Source: Acholeplasmatales bacterium
GTDB lineage: Bacteria; Bacillota_I; Bacilli_A; Acholeplasmatales; Anaeroplasmataceae
Assembly: GCA_024696565.1 (NCBI GenBank)
Contig: JAILGR010000183.1
Span: 1-5,213 of the forward strand
Length of the DNA: 5,213 nt
Reading direction: 5' to 3'
Of the stretch, positions 1-5,213 are shown piece after piece. The position numbers and the translations under genes were made by a program. The notes under the pieces were generated by a model. That model saw only the letters and a program-made list of their open reading frames with translations. It was not told where the DNA came from and made no database searches. How positions within the stretch are numbered: the first letter of the stretch is position 1; each line of letters opens with the position of its first letter.

Positions 1-57
1 GCAACTACAACTAAGAAGGCTCCTGCAAAAAGACCTACTGCTAAGACAAAAGAATAA
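1..57 (+). CDS. Partial second copy of the glgP 3' end (last 18 codons plus stop)
   Basis: Reading from base 1 gives 18 codons ending in TAA at 55-57. They encode ATTTKKAPAKRPTAKTKE, which is exactly the C-terminus of the minus-strand glycogen phosphorylase in this window, and the match is also exact at the nucleotide level (240-293 reversed). The frame is open to the left edge, so the rest of the gene, if it exists, lies outside. It could be the end of a complete convergent glgP paralogue, a truncated duplicate, another protein sharing the same tail, or an artefact of a fold-back junction. Only the tail is visible, so no function is assigned from this stretch. An intrinsic terminator follows at once, as it does behind the minus-strand copy. 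Confidence 0.45.
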   Translation, partial: ATTTKKAPAKRPTAKTKE

Positions 58-65
58 TTGAAATT

Positions 66-92
66 AGCTAAGCTTCGTGCTTAGCTTTTTTT
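66..92 (+). terminator. Intrinsic terminator behind the plus-strand glgP-tail copy
   Basis: An 8-bp stem, AGCTAAGC paired with GCTTAGCT around a 5-nt loop (TTCGT), is followed directly by a run of seven or more T on the plus strand. It begins 8 bases after the TAA stop at 55-57. It is the exact mirror image of the terminator at 202-228. Confidence 0.8.
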
Positions 93-201
93 AATCCATT
101 TGTAAATTCTTGAATTTTAGGTATTAGAAGTATATAACTAAATTTCAATGTCTTTATTATATACTTCTAATACCTAAAATTCAAGAATTTACAAATGTAA
201 T

Positions 202-228
202 AAAAAAAGCTAAGCACGAAGCTTAGCT
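202..228 (-). terminator. Intrinsic terminator of glgP
   Basis: On the minus strand an 8-bp stem (221-228 with 208-215) encloses the loop TTCGT and is followed by a run of T (A-run at 202-208 on the plus strand). It starts 8 bases after the glgP stop codon, which is a standard position for a Rho-independent terminator. The stem contains only three or four G-C pairs, typical of an AT-rich genome. Confidence 0.85.
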
Positions 229-236
229 AATTTCAA

Positions 237-2723
237 TTATTCTTTTGTTTTAGCAGTAGGTCTTTTTGCAGGAGCCTTCTTAGTTGTAGTTGCTGGCTTA
301 GCTACTACAATAGGCTTTACATGCCAAATGTCATTATTGTATTGACGCATTGTTCTATCTGTTGTAAAGAAACCAGATTTAGCAACGTTAACAATAGACA
401 TATGTAACCACTTCTTTTGGTTCTTATATAAATCATTAATCTTTTCTTGAGCTTTAATATAAGAATCTAAATCCTTTAATACGAAATAATTATCCTTACC
501 AAGTAGTGTATCACGAATCATTTGGAATTCATTTTGATCTACATGATCAAAGAAACCATTTGTTAATTGATCAATAACTTGTCTAATTCTTTCATCTGAA
601 TTATAAACATCCCAAGGATTATAGCCACCATTAGCATATAAATCAGTAACTTCTTTAGCATTCATACCGAAAATAACGATATTGTCATCACCAACTAATT
701 CACCAATTTCAACGTTAGCACCATCTAGAGTACCACAAGTAATAGCACCATTCATCATGAACTTCATATTACCAGTACCAGATGCTTCCTTTGAAGCTGT
801 AGAAATTTGTTCAGATACGTTTGCTGCTGGCATAATAGTTTCAGCATAAGTTACATTGTAGTTAACTACAAATACTACTTTTAATAATGAATTAGTTTCA
901 TAATCATTATTAACCTTATCAGCAATTGTATTAATTAACTTAATAATTTTCTTAGCTAATACATAACCAGAGGCAGCCTTAGCACCGAAAATAAATGTAT
1001 GAGGATGATAATTCTTCTTAAATTCAGCATCGCTCTTTAAACGATTATATACATACATAATATGTAATGCGTTCATTAATTGACGCTTATATTCATGTAA
1101 TCTCTTAACTTGAACATCAAAGATTGAATTTGTATCAAGAGAAATACCTTGTTCCTTGAATACTTTAGCAGCTAAAGCCTCTTTACGAGCCTTCTTCATA
1201 GCAGCAAATTCTTTTTGAACCTTTGCATCATCAGCTAATTCTAATAATTTAGGGAAGTAAGTTTCAGGATCATTAATCCATTCCTTACCACAATATTTAT
1301 TTAGTATTTCAACTAATTCTGGATTTGATTGATATAACCAACGACGGTGAGTAATACCATTTGTCTTGTTGTTGAACTTACCAGGATAATAATCATTGAA
1401 TACCTTCATTTCGATATTCTTTAAGATTTCTGTATGTAATGCAGCAACACCATTTACAGAGAATGAACCATGGATAGCTAAATTAGCCATATGTACTCTA
1501 CCATCTTTGATGATAGCCATATCATATGCTTCTTTAGAATTTGCACCATACTTAATAGCAATTTCTAATAATACACGACGGTTAATTTCTTCTGTAATTG
1601 TATAAATTCTTGGTAATAATCTCTTGAATAGATGAACTGGCCACTTTTCAAGTGCTTCAGCAAGAATAGTATGGTTAGTATAAGCACAACAATTCTTAGT
1701 GATATTCCATGCTTCTTCCCAAGCTAAACCTTCTTCATCTACTAAAATTCTCATTAATTCAGGAACAATTAGAGCAGGGTGAGTATCGTTAATATGGAAT
1801 ACTAACTTATCAGCCAAGTTCTTAACTGTACCGAAAGTCTTCTTATGTAATCTAATTGCACCATTAACACCGGCAGCAACGAAGAAATATTGTTGCTTTA
1901 AACGTAATAGCTTTCCTTCATCAGTGTCATCATTTGGATATAACATTGAAGAAATTTCTCTTAAATTTCTTGCATATTGGAACGCATCATTTTCAGGATA
2001 TGTATTAGCTGGTTCAGCACTCCATAATCTTAATGTGTTAACAACATGGTTACCAGCACCAATCATAGGAACATCATATGGAACAGCCTTAACATATTCA
2101 GCATCCTTATGTTCAACAACTAATTTACCATTAACTGTAGACATTTGAATATAACCAAAGAATGGTACTTCAACAGCTTGGTCATCCTTACGGATTTCCC
2201 AAACGTGTACATCCTTTAACCAACGATCTGGATGCTCAACTTGATATCCGTTTACAACACCTTGTTCAAAGAAGCCATAACGATATCTAATACAGTTACC
2301 ATGAACAGGTAAGCCTAAAGATGCAACAGAGTCCATGAAACAAGCAGCAAGTCTACCTAAACCACCATTACCTAGACCAGCATCAGATTCTTGATGCTCA
2401 ACTTCATTTAGGTCAATACCCATGTCATCAAATGCTTCTTTAACAACATTATAAATACCAGCGTTCATTAGGTTATTTGTAATCATACGTCCCATTAAAA
2501 ATTCCATTGAGAAGTAATAAACCTTTTTAGCTTTTGTATCAAATGTAACCTGGTTTGTATTATTCCAGTCTTTTGCAATGTAAAATCTAACCATTTCACC
2601 TAATACAACATATTGTTGATAAGGTGTGGATTTTTCAAAATCAATCGCATACTTAGCTTCAACAGCAGCTTTAAATGCTTTTGTAAAAGTTTCTTTGTCC
2701 TTAAAATTAGGATAATTATTCAT
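237..2723 (-). CDS. glgP: Glycogen/maltodextrin phosphorylase (GT35, PLP-dependent)
   Basis: This enzyme cleaves outer alpha-1,4 glucan chains with phosphate and releases glucose-1-phosphate in the cytoplasm. Numbering is from the chosen ATG (828 aa). Residues about 114-132 carry the glycine-rich GLGNGGLGRLAACF segment. The active-site NDTHPAL motif has its His at about 315. The pyridoxal-phosphate signature EASGTGNMKF places the Schiff-base Lys at 654, followed by NGAITCGTLDGANVEI. Length matches bacterial phosphorylases (about 800-840 aa) apart from an extra C-terminal tail from about residue 803, with eight Lys/Arg and one acidic residue. The frame stays open to an ATG at 2772-2774, but that codon overlaps the predicted -10 region and has no RBS. 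The ATG at 2721-2723 has GGAGGG 9 nt upstream, so I chose it. The gene lies downstream of glgB on the same strand and has its own promoter. Family assignment is firm; preference for glycogen over maltodextrin cannot be told from sequence. Confidence 0.97.
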   Translation of the reverse strand: MNNYPNFKDKETFTKAFKAAVEAKYAIDFEKSTPYQQYVVLGEMVRFYIAKDWNNTNQVTFDTKAKKVYYFSMEFLMGRMITNNLMNAGIYNVVKEAFDDMGIDLNEVEHQESDAGLGNGGLGRLAACFMDSVASLGLPVHGNCIRYRYGFFEQGVVNGYQVEHPDRWLKDVHVWEIRKDDQAVEVPFFGYIQMSTVNGKLVVEHKDAEYVKAVPYDVPMIGAGNHVVNTLRLWSAEPANTYPENDAFQYARNLREISSMLYPNDDTDEGKLLRLKQQYFFVAAGVNGAIRLHKKTFGTVKNLADKLVFHINDTHPALIVPELMRILVDEEGLAWEEAWNITKNCCAYTNHTILAEALEKWPVHLFKRLLPRIYTITEEINRRVLLEIAIKYGANSKEAYDMAIIKDGRVHMANLAIHGSFSVNGVAALHTEILKNIEMKVFNDYYPGKFNNKTNGITHRRWLYQSNPELVEILNKYCGKEWINDPETYFPKLLELADDAKVQKEFAAMKKARKEALAAKVFKEQGISLDTNSIFDVQVKRLHEYKRQLMNALHIMYVYNRLKSDAEFKKNYHPHTFIFGAKAASGYVLAKKIIKLINTIADKVNNDYETNSLLKVVFVVNYNVTYAETIMPAANVSEQISTASKEASGTGNMKFMMNGAITCGTLDGANVEIGELVGDDNIVIFGMNAKEVTDLYANGGYNPWDVYNSDERIRQVIDQLTNGFFDHVDQNEFQMIRDTLLGKDNYFVLKDLDSYIKAQEKINDLYKNQKKWLHMSIVNVAKSGFFTTDRTMRQYNNDIWHVKPIVVAKPATTTKKAPAKRPTAKTKE

Positions 2724-2732
2724 TATACGTTT

Positions 2733-2738
2733 CCCTCC
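2733..2738 (-). promoter_or_regulatory. glgP ribosome binding site (decides the start)
   Basis: GGAGGG on the minus strand lies 9 nt before the ATG at 2721-2723. No comparable purine-rich site precedes the upstream in-frame ATG at 2772-2774. This makes the downstream start, and an 828-aa protein, the better model. Confidence 0.85.
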
Positions 2739-2760
2739 GTTATTCGAAAACTCTAGCGTT

Positions 2761-2793
2761 ATTGTATCATACAATTTCCGAAACTTTCAACAA
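2761..2793 (-). promoter_or_regulatory. glgP sigma-A-type promoter
   Basis: Two overlapping readings fit. TTGAAA (2785-2790) sits 18 nt from TACAAT (2761-2766), and TTGTTG (2788-2793) sits 16 nt from TATGAT (2766-2771). Either would start transcription near 2750-2760 and leave a leader of roughly 30-35 nt with the RBS inside it. The upstream in-frame ATG at 2772-2774 would then not be transcribed, which agrees with the start chosen from the RBS. This is a pattern match only. Confidence 0.6.
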
Positions 2794-2812
2794 AAATTCG
2801 ACAAAAGTTTCG
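2779..2812. promoter_or_regulatory. Candidate operator: 9-bp inverted repeat over the glgP -35 region
   Basis: CGAAACTTT (2779-2787) and AAAGTTTCG (2804-2812) are perfect inverted arms 16 bp apart. The match extends outward by three more pairs after one mismatch. The left arm overlaps the predicted -35 element, where a bound repressor could block polymerase. Similar TTCGAAAA-like pieces occur at 2743-2750 and 2808-2817. No specific regulator is recognised. Chance occurrence in AT-rich DNA is possible. Confidence 0.35.
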
Positions 2813-2825
2813 AAAAACGCTTTTT
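2812..2825 (-). promoter_or_regulatory. Weak cre-like site upstream of the glgP promoter
   Basis: The minus strand reads AAAAAGCGTTTTTC. It matches the central ten bases of the cre-type sequence TGAAAGCGTTTTCA bound by CcpA but lacks the outer TG and CA. It lies about 20 bp upstream of the -35 element. Catabolite control of glycogen breakdown would make sense, but the degenerate ends keep this a weak call. Confidence 0.2.
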
Positions 2826-2885
2826 TGTAATAAATTAAATAGTAATTATATATAAATATATAGATACTGTAGTTTAATTATAAAA

Positions 2886-4898
2886 TTAAGCTTTCTTTGT
2901 TGTTTTCTTTGTTGTTGTAGTTTTCTTCTCTGTAGTAGCTTTTTTAGCTGCAGTAGTTTTCTTAGCGGTAGTCTTCTTAACTTCCTTAACTTCTTCTACA
3001 ACTTCTTCTTTTTTCTCTTCTACAGGCTTTGGATAATAAATTGGTTTCAAAATAGAGATACCTAGTGGTGGAATAGTCATAAGTACTGAGTGAGCTTGAT
3101 TGTCTTGTCCGAAATTTTCAACCTTTAAATTGAATGGGTTGATTCTATTAGAACCACCATAAATATCTTTATCTGAGTTAATTACTTCATAATATTCATC
3201 AGCCTCAGGTACACCAATACGATAGTTATCGTATGTGTTAGGAGTACAGTTCATTACTACAATTAATTGATCCTTAGGGTCATTAGCTACACGGGCAAAT
3301 ACATACATAGATTGATCTGCGTTATCTGCTTGAATCCAATAGAAGCCATTAGTAGAATAATCAGCTTGCCATAATGGAGCATGATATTTATAAACTAATG
3401 TCATATCACGAACGAATCTTGCAGCTGCATCATGATCTGGGAATGAACGAATATTCCATGCAAGTTCTCCTTCATAATGCCATTCATCATATGTAGCAAG
3501 TTCATCACCCATGAATAATAATTTCTTACCAGGGTGTGTAAACATATAACCTAGTAATAAACGATAGTTTGCAAATTGTTGCCAACGATCACCTGGCATC
3601 TTATTTAATAATGATCCTTTACAATGTACTACTTCATCATGAGATAGCGGTAAACAGAATTGCTCTGAATAGAAATACATCATAGAGAATGTTAATTGAT
3701 GATGATGATATTTTCTATAAATAGGGTCTAGCTTGAAATATTTTAATGTATCATTCATCCAACCCATATCCCATTTATAATTGAATCCTAATCCACCAAA
3801 ATCAACTGGCTTTGTAACATTACCAAAGGCACTAGAATCTTCTGCCATAAATAATACTCGATCATCTTTACCAAAAATCAATCTGGAGCATTGACGTAAG
3901 AAATCACAAGAACCTTCATTAACTCCTCTATTACAATTACCTAACCAATAAATTAGGTTAGATACAGCATCTACTCTAAATCCATCAACATGGAAATAAT
4001 TCATATAGAACATAGCATTAGAGAATAAGAATGATCTAGTAGTACCTTTACCTAAATCTAGGTTTGCAGTACCCCATTCAACATTTTCTCTATCTTCTGG
4101 CTTTGAATATTCATATAATGGAGTACCATCGAACATATATAAGCCATGAGCGTCTCTACAAATATGGCCAGGAACCCAGTCCATAATTACGCCAATGCCA
4201 TTTCTATGTAACAAATCAATAAAATACATAAAATCCTTAGGAACACCCCATCTTGCAGAAATAGAATAATAACCTGTACCTTGGTAACCCCAAGACATAT
4301 CTAATGGGTGTTCATAAGCTGGCATTACTTCTACATGAGTAAAGCCATATTGTTTAACATAATCAACTACCATAGGTGCTAATTCTGCAGTTGTATAGAA
4401 AGAACCATCTGGTTTCTTTCTCCAAGAGCCTAAATGCATTTCATAAATAGCTAGTGGCTTATCATATGTTTTCTCATGAGAATACATCCAATCTTGATCT
4501 TGCCACTCATAGCCATCAATATCATAAACCTTAGAATCTTGAGCTGGTCTATATGCACTAAAGAATGCATATGGGTCAGCCTTGATTAAACGATCTCCAC
4601 CCTTAGTGTAAATAACATACTTATATGCTTTCCACTCATAATCGCCTTCGATTCTAGCATACCAAATTCCCTTTTCATCAATACAGAACATTTGTGTTTG
4701 TCCCTCTTGATAATAATTCCACTCACCGATAATATAAATTCTATCGGCATTAGGAGCATATAGAGTAAATTCACAAGCTACTCTATTTCCCCATTCATCT
4801 TTTACAAGATGGGCACCAAATACTTGATAAGCATCTGTAACCTTACCTTGATCAAAATAATATAGGAAATCTCCATTAATTTTTTCACGAACAGACAT
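2886..4898 (-). CDS. glgB: 1,4-alpha-glucan (glycogen) branching enzyme, GH13
   Basis: This cytoplasmic enzyme cuts an alpha-1,4 chain and rejoins the piece through an alpha-1,6 link, creating glycogen branches. Of the 670 aa, about 35-120 form the CBM48-like N-terminal beta domain (FTLYAPNA, GEWN). The GH13 barrel starts near 150 (IYEMHLGSWR). Catalytic motifs are complete: region I DWVPGH (Asp240), region II GFRVDAV (nucleophile Asp310), region III MAEDSS (acid/base Glu353) and region IV LPLSHDEVVH (Asp421). A C-terminal beta domain runs to about 618. Beyond it lies a low-complexity tail: an acidic stretch at about 627-640, then Lys/Thr/Ala repeats to the end. Two departures from the usual GlgB pattern are Gly for Ala in region I and Cys426 for Gly in the HGKGSL motif. 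The ATG has AAAGGAG 7 nt upstream. The gene sits downstream of recX and upstream of glgP on the same strand, and no terminator is seen behind it. Confidence 0.97.
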   Translation of the reverse strand: MSVREKINGDFLYYFDQGKVTDAYQVFGAHLVKDEWGNRVACEFTLYAPNADRIYIIGEWNYYQEGQTQMFCIDEKGIWYARIEGDYEWKAYKYVIYTKGGDRLIKADPYAFFSAYRPAQDSKVYDIDGYEWQDQDWMYSHEKTYDKPLAIYEMHLGSWRKKPDGSFYTTAELAPMVVDYVKQYGFTHVEVMPAYEHPLDMSWGYQGTGYYSISARWGVPKDFMYFIDLLHRNGIGVIMDWVPGHICRDAHGLYMFDGTPLYEYSKPEDRENVEWGTANLDLGKGTTRSFLFSNAMFYMNYFHVDGFRVDAVSNLIYWLGNCNRGVNEGSCDFLRQCSRLIFGKDDRVLFMAEDSSAFGNVTKPVDFGGLGFNYKWDMGWMNDTLKYFKLDPIYRKYHHHQLTFSMMYFYSEQFCLPLSHDEVVHCKGSLLNKMPGDRWQQFANYRLLLGYMFTHPGKKLLFMGDELATYDEWHYEGELAWNIRSFPDHDAAARFVRDMTLVYKYHAPLWQADYSTNGFYWIQADNADQSMYVFARVANDPKDQLIVVMNCTPNTYDNYRIGVPEADEYYEVINSDKDIYGGSNRINPFNLKVENFGQDNQAHSVLMTIPPLGISILKPIYYPKPVEEKKEEVVEEVKEVKKTTAKKTTAAKKATTEKKTTTTKKTTKKA
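2889..2978 (-). repeat. Low-complexity Lys/Thr/Ala coding repeat (glgB tail, codons 641-670)
   Basis: The last 30 codons are almost only Lys, Thr and Ala, with one Glu, arranged as variations on KKTT and AKK. On the DNA this is a run of AAG/AAA, ACT/ACA and GCT/GCA codons. Repetitive DNA of this kind can change length by slippage. The codons are varied enough that it is not a simple microsatellite, which hints at selection on the amino acids (inference). Confidence 0.8.
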
Positions 4899-4905
4899 AA
4901 TTTCA

Positions 4906-4912
4906 CTCCTTT
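4906..4912 (-). promoter_or_regulatory. glgB ribosome binding site
   Basis: AAAGGAG on the minus strand lies 7 nt before the ATG at 4896-4898. It is a near-consensus Shine-Dalgarno sequence with ideal spacing and fixes the glgB start. Confidence 0.88.
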
Positions 4913-4941
4913 ATATTTAATCTCGTAACGCACTTTCTTAT

Positions 4942-4970
4942 ATTATAAAGTAAAAACCGGTATTACACAA
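4942..4970 (-). promoter_or_regulatory. glgB sigma-A-type promoter
   Basis: TTGTGT (4965-4970) and a perfect TATAAT (4942-4947) are separated by 17 nt on the minus strand. Transcription would begin near 4935 and give a leader of about 36 nt that includes the RBS. The -35 element begins one base after the recX stop codon. The spacer contains the GC-rich palindrome ACCGGT (4956-4961), flanked by GTAA and TTAC, which could be a regulator site. I see no terminator between recX and glgB, so read-through from recX is also possible. Confidence 0.7.
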
Positions 4971-4971
4971 G

Positions 4972-5213
4972 TTAATTTAGGTCAAGAATAGAAATTTCTC
5001 CCATACTATAACCCCTAGAAAATAAATATGCTTTTATTCTATTTACCCTATTAAAATCGTCATATTTATTATATTTGTCTTTAATTTTTTCATATAATTT
5101 TTCTAAATAATAGTAATATTCATCCATATCAATATTCTCTAAATGAATATTAATTATATCTTTTGGATATCCTTTTTGATAAAGTTTTTCTCTAATTAAT
5201 GCTTTACCATTTT
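4972..5213 (-). CDS. recX: Regulatory protein RecX, C-terminal 79 residues (partial)
   Basis: RecX binds RecA filaments and modulates recombination and the SOS response. Only the 3' end is present: 79 codons and a TAA at 4972-4974, with the frame open through the right edge. The visible part fits the family's three-helix repeats. ALIREKLYQKGYPKDII matches the pattern in which a helix ends in a K-G turn followed by an I/I helix. Later, RIKAYLFSRGYSMGEI matches the last repeat, usually of the form K-L-x-x-F-L-x-R-R-G-F-S-x-x-x-I. The protein is Lys/Tyr/Asn-rich, as expected for AT-rich DNA. Other alpha-helical proteins are conceivable, but the two G-Y/G-F repeat ends make RecX the best call. 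It has no obvious functional link to the glycogen genes next to it. Confidence 0.75.
   Translation of the reverse strand, partial: NGKALIREKLYQKGYPKDIINIHLENIDMDEYYYYLEKLYEKIKDKYNKYDDFNRVNRIKAYLFSRGYSMGEISILDLN

Larger units (their letters stand above)
1..293. repeat. Long near-perfect inverted repeat, arms 1-137 and 157-293
   Basis: Each base n from 1 to 137 pairs with base 294-n. Checked position by position, 135 of 137 pairs are complementary. The two mismatches are 94/200 (A/A) and 96/198 (C/T), just after the T-run of the left terminator. A 19-nt unpaired spacer occupies 138-156. Each arm holds the last codons of glgP, a terminator hairpin and about 45 bp of AT-rich downstream DNA. The left arm is cut by the window edge, so homology may continue. 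Near-palindromes of this size are usually unstable in bacteria with active SbcCD (known biology). That makes an assembly or library artefact a serious alternative to a true inverted duplication. Confidence 0.95.

Noticed and set aside
138..156. The 19-nt spacer of the inverted repeat as a recombination or attachment site
   Set aside because: It shows no internal symmetry, no resemblance to a known att core, and no integrase or invertase gene in the window.
1396..1605. Plus-strand reading frame of 69 codons
   Set aside because: It lies wholly inside glgP on the opposite strand, has no RBS or family resemblance, and is a shadow of the real gene.
1924..2148. Plus-strand reading frame of 74 codons
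   Set aside because: It is antisense to the conserved GlgP catalytic region and shows no independent coding evidence.
2827..2885. Possible terminator between glgB and glgP
   Set aside because: The stretch holds only weak all-AT palindromes (TATATA-type), with no GC-containing stem followed by a T-run. Read-through from glgB into glgP cannot be excluded.
4586..4774. Minus-strand reading frame of 62 codons, out of frame with glgB
   Set aside because: It is embedded in the GlgB N-terminal CBM48 coding region in another frame, with no supporting start signal.
4980..4985. TTGACC as the glgB -35 box
   Set aside because: It is close to consensus but 32 nt from TATAAT, and no -10 lies at 16-18 nt. 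It is part of the last recX codons. TTGTGT at 4965-4970 has the right spacing.

Overview
The window looks like low-GC Bacillota (Firmicutes) chromosomal DNA. Genes are strongly AT-biased, Shine-Dalgarno sites are strong (AAAGGAG, GGAGGG), promoters resemble sigma-A type, and Trp is read from TGG, so there is no sign of a Mycoplasma-type code. A Bacilli lineage such as Erysipelotrichales or RF39-like gut bacteria is my guess from composition and protein style. It is not proven here.

Three genes lie on the minus strand and are read from right to left. The 3' end of recX (RecA modulator) runs off the right edge. About 70 bp later comes glgB (glycogen branching enzyme, 670 aa). After a 162-bp gap with its own promoter comes glgP (glycogen phosphorylase, 828 aa from the RBS-supported start), followed by an intrinsic terminator. 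glgB makes alpha-1,6 branches and glgP releases glucose-1-phosphate from the outer chains, so the pair covers branching and breakdown of storage glucan. glgC and glgA (ADP-glucose synthesis) are not in the window. glgB and glgP each have a recognisable promoter and a short leader of roughly 30-40 nt, so this looks like two adjacent transcription units more than one obligatory operon.

The left 293 bases form a near-perfect inverted repeat. Positions 1-137 are the reverse complement of 157-293 with two mismatches and a 19-nt spacer. The left arm carries a second copy, on the plus strand, of the last 18 codons of glgP, its stop and its terminator. Either a second glgP copy faces the first one tail to tail, or this is a fold-back or unresolved-repeat artefact at a contig edge. 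The left edge cuts the repeat, so its full length is unknown.

The second notable feature is that both glycogen enzymes end in a Lys/Thr/Ala-rich low-complexity tail that lies beyond the normal enzyme fold. I found no RNA genes, CRISPR array or insertion sequence. The most speculative but testable idea is that the shared basic tails co-localise the two enzymes.
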